From Pararge aegeria (taxonomy: Eukaryota > Arthropoda > Insecta > Lepidoptera > Nymphalidae): a stretch of DNA of 64,000 bases. The stretch lies in NCBI RefSeq assembly GCF_905163445.1, contig NC_053191.1:7254001-7318000 (forward strand), given 5' to 3'. The first letter of the stretch is position 1. Every line of letters starts with the position of its first letter. The position numbers and the translations under genes were made by a program. Below are positions 58,293 through 64,000 of this stretch, piece after piece. The notes beneath the pieces were generated by a model that searched no databases, had not been told where the DNA came from, and worked only from the letters and a program-made list of their open reading frames with translations.

Positions 58293-61200
58293 TTATACAT
58301 CAGGCGAGAATCGTTCCCACGTTGAAATCTCCTTGAAGAGTGCCTCTCCGGGGCATTCTGTGGCTCTGACCTGCCTGTGGCCGACTAGCCTGTACTCTGG
58401 ACTGATGTAGCCAAGCTGTATGCCTACGGCGATGAGTTGTTTCGTAGTTTCCAGCTGTATTTCAGGTGGGACGATGGCTTGAAATAAAAATACATTGGTG
58501 AACTTTATGATAAAGATAAATTTATGATATATGATATATTTATGATTTAGCTTTAAAACATATTGTTGCACTGTACCTCAGTTTTAATTTTTAAGCGTCT
58601 TAAAAAAGGACGGCCTTCGATTTAAAATATTGTTTTTTGCGTTTGTTACCTAAGAGTCTTCGTCATTTATAAACCGACTTAAAAATTCTTATTTTTAATT
58701 GCTCATCATCATCATCATCATCACCTCAACCAATTGACGTCCACTGCTGGACATATGTCTTTTGTAGGGAGTTCCACAATACACGGTCCTGGGCCGCTTG
58801 CCTCCAGCGGCTCCCAGCTACACACCTGATGTCATCTGTCCACCTCGTTGGGGGCCGACCTACGCTGCGTTTACCGGTGCGGGGTCGCCGTTCCAGCACC
58901 TTAAGACCCCAACGTCCATCGGTTCTCCAAGCTTTATTTAAAATTCCTCACCTCACCTCACAATTCTATAAGCTAATGCCCCGCCCAATTGCTCATATAT
59001 AAACGTTATTGAATTAACTTCAGTAGTTTTCAAATCAAAATAACGTGACACACTGTCATCTACTTGTACTGAGATACTTATTACAGACGAATATAATGTA
59101 TTACTAATATTGAAGTCGGTTATAATTTTTAAGTCGGTTTTTTTTAAAGCTATTGTTACCGTTTAATCTTTTTATGTTTTTTCATGACTAATATTCTCAA
59201 GACTCGTTTGTCACCTCCAATTATTGAATAAACAATGAAAATGTTATACTCACAGACCCAATCACCAATGAGCACGATGCCAATACTCCTGATATTAAAG
59301 CCTGCTGCGTGAGCGCCAACTCTGTCCCAGCCCCGACCTTCGTACGCTTGGCCATCACTGCCTACCGCGAAACTGCGCAAAAGTATGTATTTGTTACAGG
59401 CAAAGTTTACCAGCTGTGCAATTTCGATACTAATTAGATATAACAATAAAAAGACATAGGACGACTATGTCTTCCTATCGTTATATTATAAAGCATCTCA
59501 GAATTTTGGGAATAATCATCAACAGCCTGGAACACCTCATTGGACTAGAGGCATCTCGCAACGGGGGTTTTGCCCGTAATCACCACGGACGGCAGACGGG
59601 TTGGTGATCGCAAAATATGGTCTTTTATAACACAGAGGACGACGCTGTCCGTCCTCCAAGTCACCTCGTAGAACATCCGCGGAAAGAGTAGGGGTGGAGT
59701 CGACAACAATATTCTGATCTGCTGTCACCATACGGGAAGAATAATCAAACATCTAAATTCAATCGTAGATTTAGCAGTACTTTTCGCTGATTGAAATTTC
59801 TCAGAATTAACGCAAGGGCGAAGATTGTCCACCTCACGGTCTGCACTTAGCACTGTGGTCTTGTGATAGTTCAGCACATTGCGACGTAGAAAAAAAATAG
59901 GGGTATGGCTTTGATACAACTTCCTCCCCTTAAATTGAATCATCATGCAATAGATGAGAAGCAATGCAATCAAGGGCTATCTTGTAAACGAATAAAGAGG
60001 CTAGATAAAACTTCTTACGTATTTCTTACTTATAACCAATATCGTCCCAGCCGTTTGAAAGCTGATGATAGTCCTGCATCGATCGCATAGCTGTTGAGCA
60101 ATCTTCTGTGTTGAAGCACGCACCGGGTTGATAACTGTGGTGGATGATAACCAATTCCACGGGAGTGCTTAATGATGTCGGACTTCTTGCTGGCCTCGCG
60201 TTCCAGCCAGCCCGTGTGATAAGGTTGAAGTCTTTGTAGGCTGTAATTTTTATGTTAGTAATAGAGAAAACTTGGCTCAAATTTGTCGCAAGCCTACAAT
60301 ATAACAAACTCTAGATTTATTATTAGTAAAGATAGACGGGGCGGGGCCATTTTACTTGGTAAGGGAGATTTTTTTATTTCTTAGCTGATCTTTACGAATT
60401 TTACAACAGAAGATGGTCTCAAATCGCCTTTACGATTTGTAAGTTTTGTCCGAATATTGATCTTTCAAATATTCGTCGATAAAGATAGACGGGGCGGCGC
60501 CCATTTTACTTGGTAAGGAGGCAATTATTTTTTCCAAGTTGTTGGTACTAGTTGTCTGGTGGGAGACTTTGGCCTTACCAGCTTACAGGCAAAGCCGATT
60601 GCCTGATTTTTACTGTATAGAAGTTGGTCTCAAATCTTTTTATAATTTTGTAAATAACCTACCTCTTACAAATTTGAATACGTTGTGTACTATTCCGAGC
60701 CTAACTTAAATCTTTTACTCTTCTTTACGTGTAAGATAATATACAATAAAAATACATTATATTTATTTCTACGGGTGGGTTAAACTTGGTTCCTTCATTA
60801 ATTAAAAAAAAATTTGCTTCTGGAAAAACGTGTTTTTTTTTTAACATGGTAAGTTAGGTACCAACGCCTTATTGCTCTATTATCTAAAAAGGCTTCAGAA
60901 CTTTTCAATGTTCGTGTGTGTTTTGTAGACGTAAACTTTAGTACCTGAATTCGCAAACTTATTGTTTTTTTAAACAAGGCGAATGACCCCGTAGTAATAA
61001 CTTAAACCTGATGGCAATCGGTAATTACCTCATTAATAGGTATCTCTATCTGATAACAGGTTTATAAATACTGCATTTTTATCTAAAATAGAATATATTA
61101 AATACGGGGATAACAGTTATTAAGAACGTACTTAGTAATACAATTTATTATATGGAAATATGCACGATAGTCATCAGTTTATTAACGTCCCATTGCTGGG

Positions 61201-62334
61201 CGCAGGCCTCCTCTCTCGTGGGGTGAGGAGTTTTAAACAAATGTCCACCACGCTGCTGTATTGCTAAATGGTGACACATGATGAGCTTTAAAGAATATTA
61301 TGACATGTTCAATTTCAATTTATATGTATTATACATGTTACTGATAATAATTAACGGGCACACGGGTGGCACCCTTAAGTTAAGCAATAATAATATTTGT
61401 TGGATAGAAGCAGGCGTTACTCTGCGGAAATCCATTATATATTATCAAAATTAAGCTTAATTTGATATACTCCGCGAAAAGCAGGAGAATCTATATTATT
61501 AATTATAATTATATTAATTTATAATTTCTTCAATCCTTATAATCCACACCAAACATATCTTCGGCAATATACGCTCTACGCACGTTTCGCTCCGAAACCG
61601 GAGCATCCTCAGCAGATGTTGACTTTACAATGAATAATTGTTAAGTCAACTTAAAGAAGAACTTAAGAAATTATAAATTACACCACACTTATTCTCCTGC
61701 TTTTCGCGGAGAATAGCAAATTAAGCTTAATTTTGATAATAATAATATTCTCATTCCGTTCTAAAAGCATATACCCAACTCCTCTAAAGTCCATAAATAA
61801 ATACGAAATAGTAGTATATTACTTTTTAGTGATAAGTAGATATGTTTTTGAAGCATATAGTGTTTTAAACTCATTAAAAATCTAATAAAACTAAGATTAT
61901 TTCATTGCACGACCGACATGCAAACTACCTAACACGTGTTACAAAGTGGCGTCTTTGTCCATCAACCTTAGGCGACGGAGTTAAACCCGAAGTGCCGTTT
62001 TACACCAGCAACCACGCCCTTCCGACCGGAACACAGAGCTGCTGCGTCAGAAGCAAGCAAGTGGTAGAAGGTACTTCCCCGAACGAGCTCTGTCACAAAT
62101 AGCTCTACTGCTAGCTAGCTAGCTCTAATACTGTTACCTATGCTTTTTTTGGTTTTCAATAATTAGCCAACTATCTTTATAAGGTTTACCAACCTGAACC
62201 ATATACTATTATTTATAAATTAACAAGATACTACATTAAAACTTACAGCACTCATTTCCGAGTATTCGTGGATTTGGTAAACCAAAGGCACCAGTAGATA
62301 TAGTCAAAAATACTAGGACCGTTTGTTGGATCAT
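58293..62334 (-). CDS. Peptidoglycan recognition protein C (PGRP-LB-like amidase)
   Basis: Predicted secreted amidase. Coding exons in translation order: 62247-62334, 60030-60240, 59254-59372, 58293-58477; phases 1, 2, 1; 200 residues. The signal peptide is MIQQTVLVFLTISTGAFG, cleaved probably near residue 18. The fold starts near residue 31. Zinc ligands are a His of 63-64, His173 and Cys181; Tyr99 and Thr179 are present. The disulfide pair is Cys71/Cys77; G-W is at 93-94. YHQLSNGWDDIGYNF, YEGRGW and GHRQVRATECPG make it the closest of the three to Drosophila PGRP-LB. It ends FSPDV with no acidic tail, unlike A. 'ttgtttcag' ends just before the AAAATG start, so a non-coding first exon upstream is likely. 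It is a paralogue of A and B by tandem duplication. Confidence 0.93.
58685..58935 (-). repeat. RTE-like LINE fragment in PGRP C intron 3
   Basis: Begins with a (CAT)n run, then 'gacgtccactgctggacata', 'cagcggctcccagctacac' and 'acctcgttgggggccgacct'. This is dispersed DNA of a type I associate with RTE LINE 3' regions. It lies in the intron between exons 3 and 4. Confidence 0.6.
59520..59770. repeat. Probable repeat with minus-strand frame, in PGRP C intron 2
   Basis: A GC-rich block with a 71-residue frame on the minus strand (59537-59752; contains TADQNIVVDSTPTLSADVLR). No domain is recognised. It looks like dispersed transposon-derived DNA, but I have no second copy in the window. Confidence 0.4.
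60241..61399. other. PGRP C intron 1, with small repeats
   Basis: A direct duplication of 'aaagatagacggggcgg' near 60328 and 60481 is followed each time by 'ccattttacttggtaagg'. A SINE family 1 trace lies at 60545-60590 and a LINE-like trace at 61180-61240 ('cccattgctgggcgcaggcc'). Confidence 0.55.
61400..61745. mobile_element. Foldback MITE, family F (copy 5, longest), in PGRP C intron 1
   Basis: Left arm 61403-61490 ('agaagcaggcgttactctgc', 'ccgcgaaaagcaggagaatc') and inverted right arm about 61685-61735. The centre holds 'acgcacgtttcgctccgaaa' and 'gcagatgttgactttacaat'. No coding capacity. Confidence 0.78.
61940..62112 (+). repeat. Interspersed repeat, family G
   Basis: Shares 'ccacgcccttccgaccggaa' and 'cgagctctgtcacaaatagc' with 33880-34030 and 45095-45235. 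It lies in PGRP C intron 1, about 135 bp downstream (in transcript sense) of the signal peptide exon. Confidence 0.65.
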
Positions 62335-62431
62335 TTTCTGAAACAATATACATATGAATATGAATTTAATAAAATTTGGTTGCAACACATTTGGTGCAGT
62401 GAAATTTTGCTAAATGGTTATTGGCGTAAGA

Positions 62432-62443
62432 TTTTTATATACC
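62432..62443 (-). promoter_or_regulatory. Possible TATA box upstream of PGRP C
   Basis: On the minus strand it reads GGTATATAAAAA, about 100 bases before the ATG. It would suit a start site near 62405. This is weakened by the splice-acceptor-like sequence just before the ATG, which would place this box inside a 5' intron. Confidence 0.3.
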
Positions 62444-63360
62444 GTGAAATCAAATGGTTTAACTCGTATTCATTTCAAATTGATACTTGTATACATCTGT
62501 TTTGAAAAAATAGAGGCATTCACACACTCAAAGCAGACTCAAAAGTGATCCTTCGATATTCCCAAAATCTAGAATTCACGCGTCAGACTTTTCCGAACGT
62601 TTACGTCAATGATACGTAGTAATCTTCAGAGTACTGACCTTAGTCACTAATCAAAACTTATAACGTATAGATTGACCTATACGGAACATCACAGTATTTT
62701 TCTTTGAATCAAATAAAGAAATACTGGTTATTTTTAATTTCTTGCTAATATGATCGCGAACATTTTCTTAATTTGAAGCCTAACTTAAATATCTTAAGTA
62801 TAAAAAACGAACGGAATGAAATAGTCTTATAAACATTACAAAGTATCTAAAATAACTCTTAAATTGAAGTCAAATTTTAATAAAGCGGAATAAAATTAAA
62901 GAACTCACATGGTTGAAGTTATGAAATTGTTTGTTAGAATACGTCAAACCAGTTTCACTAAATAATGATTCTGATCTGATAGGTACTAATAATATATGGT
63001 CAAAATTTGTATTAATCAGGAAGTTGTAGTCCTCATCGAATACCTACCTATTTAAAAAAAACGAGAAGGGTAATCGTGTCTGCTTATAATAAAGCCAGAA
63101 TAGTCCGTTCCCATTTATTTTACCTCTAGCTGTAAGCTTATCGTAATTTATTTATTATATTATTATTTTATTAATAGATTGTATATATATATATATATAT
63201 TTACTTAACTAATAAAATTAATATTTTAATAACTCATGTCAGGGGTAAAATAACTGTAACACAAACAATTATAACAAATATAATAAAAGTACAAAATAAA
63301 AATATATTTTATTGAAATATGGGATTGAAAGGACGAAAAGGAGATCAAGAGTGCTCAAAA
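62444..63360. other. Upstream flank of PGRP C, no gene seen
   Basis: AT-rich; a (TA)n run lies at about 63182-63200. Confidence 0.45.
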
Positions 63361-63364
63361 GAAT

Positions 63365-63575
63365 TTTGAATAGAAGCAGGTGTTACTTTATGGAATTTCG
63401 TGATATACAATGAACATTGTATACCTACCACGAAATTTCGCTACTGCATTGTAAAGTCAACATCTCCTGAAGGTGCTCCGGTGTCAGAACGAAAAGTGAA
63501 TAGATAATACATTGCCGAAGATCTCTTCGGTGATAATTTCTTCTGCTTATCGCAGATTATGGCAAATTAAGCTTA
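63365..63575. mobile_element. Foldback MITE, family F (copy 6)
   Basis: 'atagaagcaggtgttacttt', 'attgtaaagtcaacatctcc', 'ggtgctccggtgtcagaacg' and 'cttatcgcagattatggcaa' in family order. The palindrome 'ttcgtgatatacaatgaaca' / 'tgtatacctaccacgaa' near 63400-63440 is peculiar to this copy. Confidence 0.65.
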
Positions 63576-64000
63576 ACGTTCGTTTTATACAAAACAGTTT
63601 TAATGTCGTCTTAACAAATTGAATAATCTTACCCTTATTAGAAATAACAGATCACAAACAAATCCTTTTTTTATGTACGTGCTATCACAGTTCAGTGAAC
63701 AATGGCTCTCAATGGGACGTGTTTATATGTATATGCTAATGACAGGGCGATAAGTAATCGGTTCTTCACATAAGATTCGGAGATATTTCACTACAATTTG
63801 CGATATAATCTATCGCTGTGATTTGCCACGTAATAGGCAGTACGTCAAGAACTCATAAGCAGCCTATCACGGGTAATCACATTTTCCCTTGACCACTTGA
63901 AAAAATCGTCATGGCATTTGGAGACTGAAATTATTGATTAAGGAAATGATTAAATTCGTATTACTGTTGCTACTTAGTTGTCTTTATCATTGCCATCATC
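63576..64000. other. Intergenic end of window
   Basis: No gene or repeat family seen. Confidence 0.45.

Noticed and set aside
59537..59752. Gene nested in PGRP C intron 2
   Set aside because: The frame has no domain and looks like dispersed transposon-derived DNA, so it is listed as a probable repeat instead.
62553..62566. NF-kB (Relish) site upstream of PGRP C
   Set aside because: The minus-strand word GGGAATATCG fits the κB core only in part, and a single imperfect match is not evidence.

Overview
This window looks like nuclear DNA from a lepidopteran insect, probably a butterfly. It is AT-rich, its genes have many small exons with GT-AG introns, and it is littered with short tRNA-headed SINEs, LINE 3' ends, MITEs and a short Helitron of types I associate with Lepidoptera. 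The species cannot be named from sequence alone.

Two real loci are supported. (1) On the + strand, 18 coding exons between 9058 and 21605 encode the last 988 residues of a small G protein signalling modulator (SGSM1/SGSM2, also called RUTBC). It has the end of a RUN domain, the Rab/Rap-binding middle region, and a Rab-GAP TBC domain that is split by a long acidic linker. All exon phases join without a break and the frame ends at TAG 21603-21605. The N-terminal exons were not found and probably lie upstream of the window. A GC-rich exon-like block at 1702-1865 is a candidate but cannot be phased directly to the first recognised exon. (2) On the - strand, three tandem peptidoglycan recognition protein genes (PGRP-LB-like amidases) lie at 35631-39033, 50434-52719 and 58293-62334. 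I call them A, B and C by rising coordinate. Each has four coding exons with identical intron phases (1, 2, 1), a third exon of exactly 119 bp, a signal peptide exon, and the zinc ligands and catalytic residues of amidase-type PGRPs. They read towards the SGSM gene, so the two loci are convergent.

Layout: 1-9057, SINE and LINE fragments, one possible exon and a LINE with part of its reverse transcriptase frame (4490-5343). 9058-21605, SGSM gene, with SINE copies in several introns. 21606-35630, about 14 kb of AT-rich intergenic DNA with foldback elements, a pair of related MITEs and a short Helitron. 35631-39033, PGRP A. 39034-50433, repeats (SINEs, hAT-type MITE, Helitron end, nested LINE/SINE block). 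50434-52719, PGRP B. 52720-58292, repeats and a decayed LINE C-terminus. 58293-62334, PGRP C. 62335-64000, AT-rich flank with another foldback copy.

The PGRP cluster is expected to act outside the cell or in the gut, cleaving peptidoglycan stem peptides and so damping or shaping immune signalling; this is inferred from the PGRP-LB family. The SGSM protein would act inside the cell on Rab/Rap GTPases. Nothing links the two loci in function. I did not find a convincing new biological system. The most interesting items are the divergence of PGRP B from its neighbours, several long hairpins, and a three-layer transposon nest.
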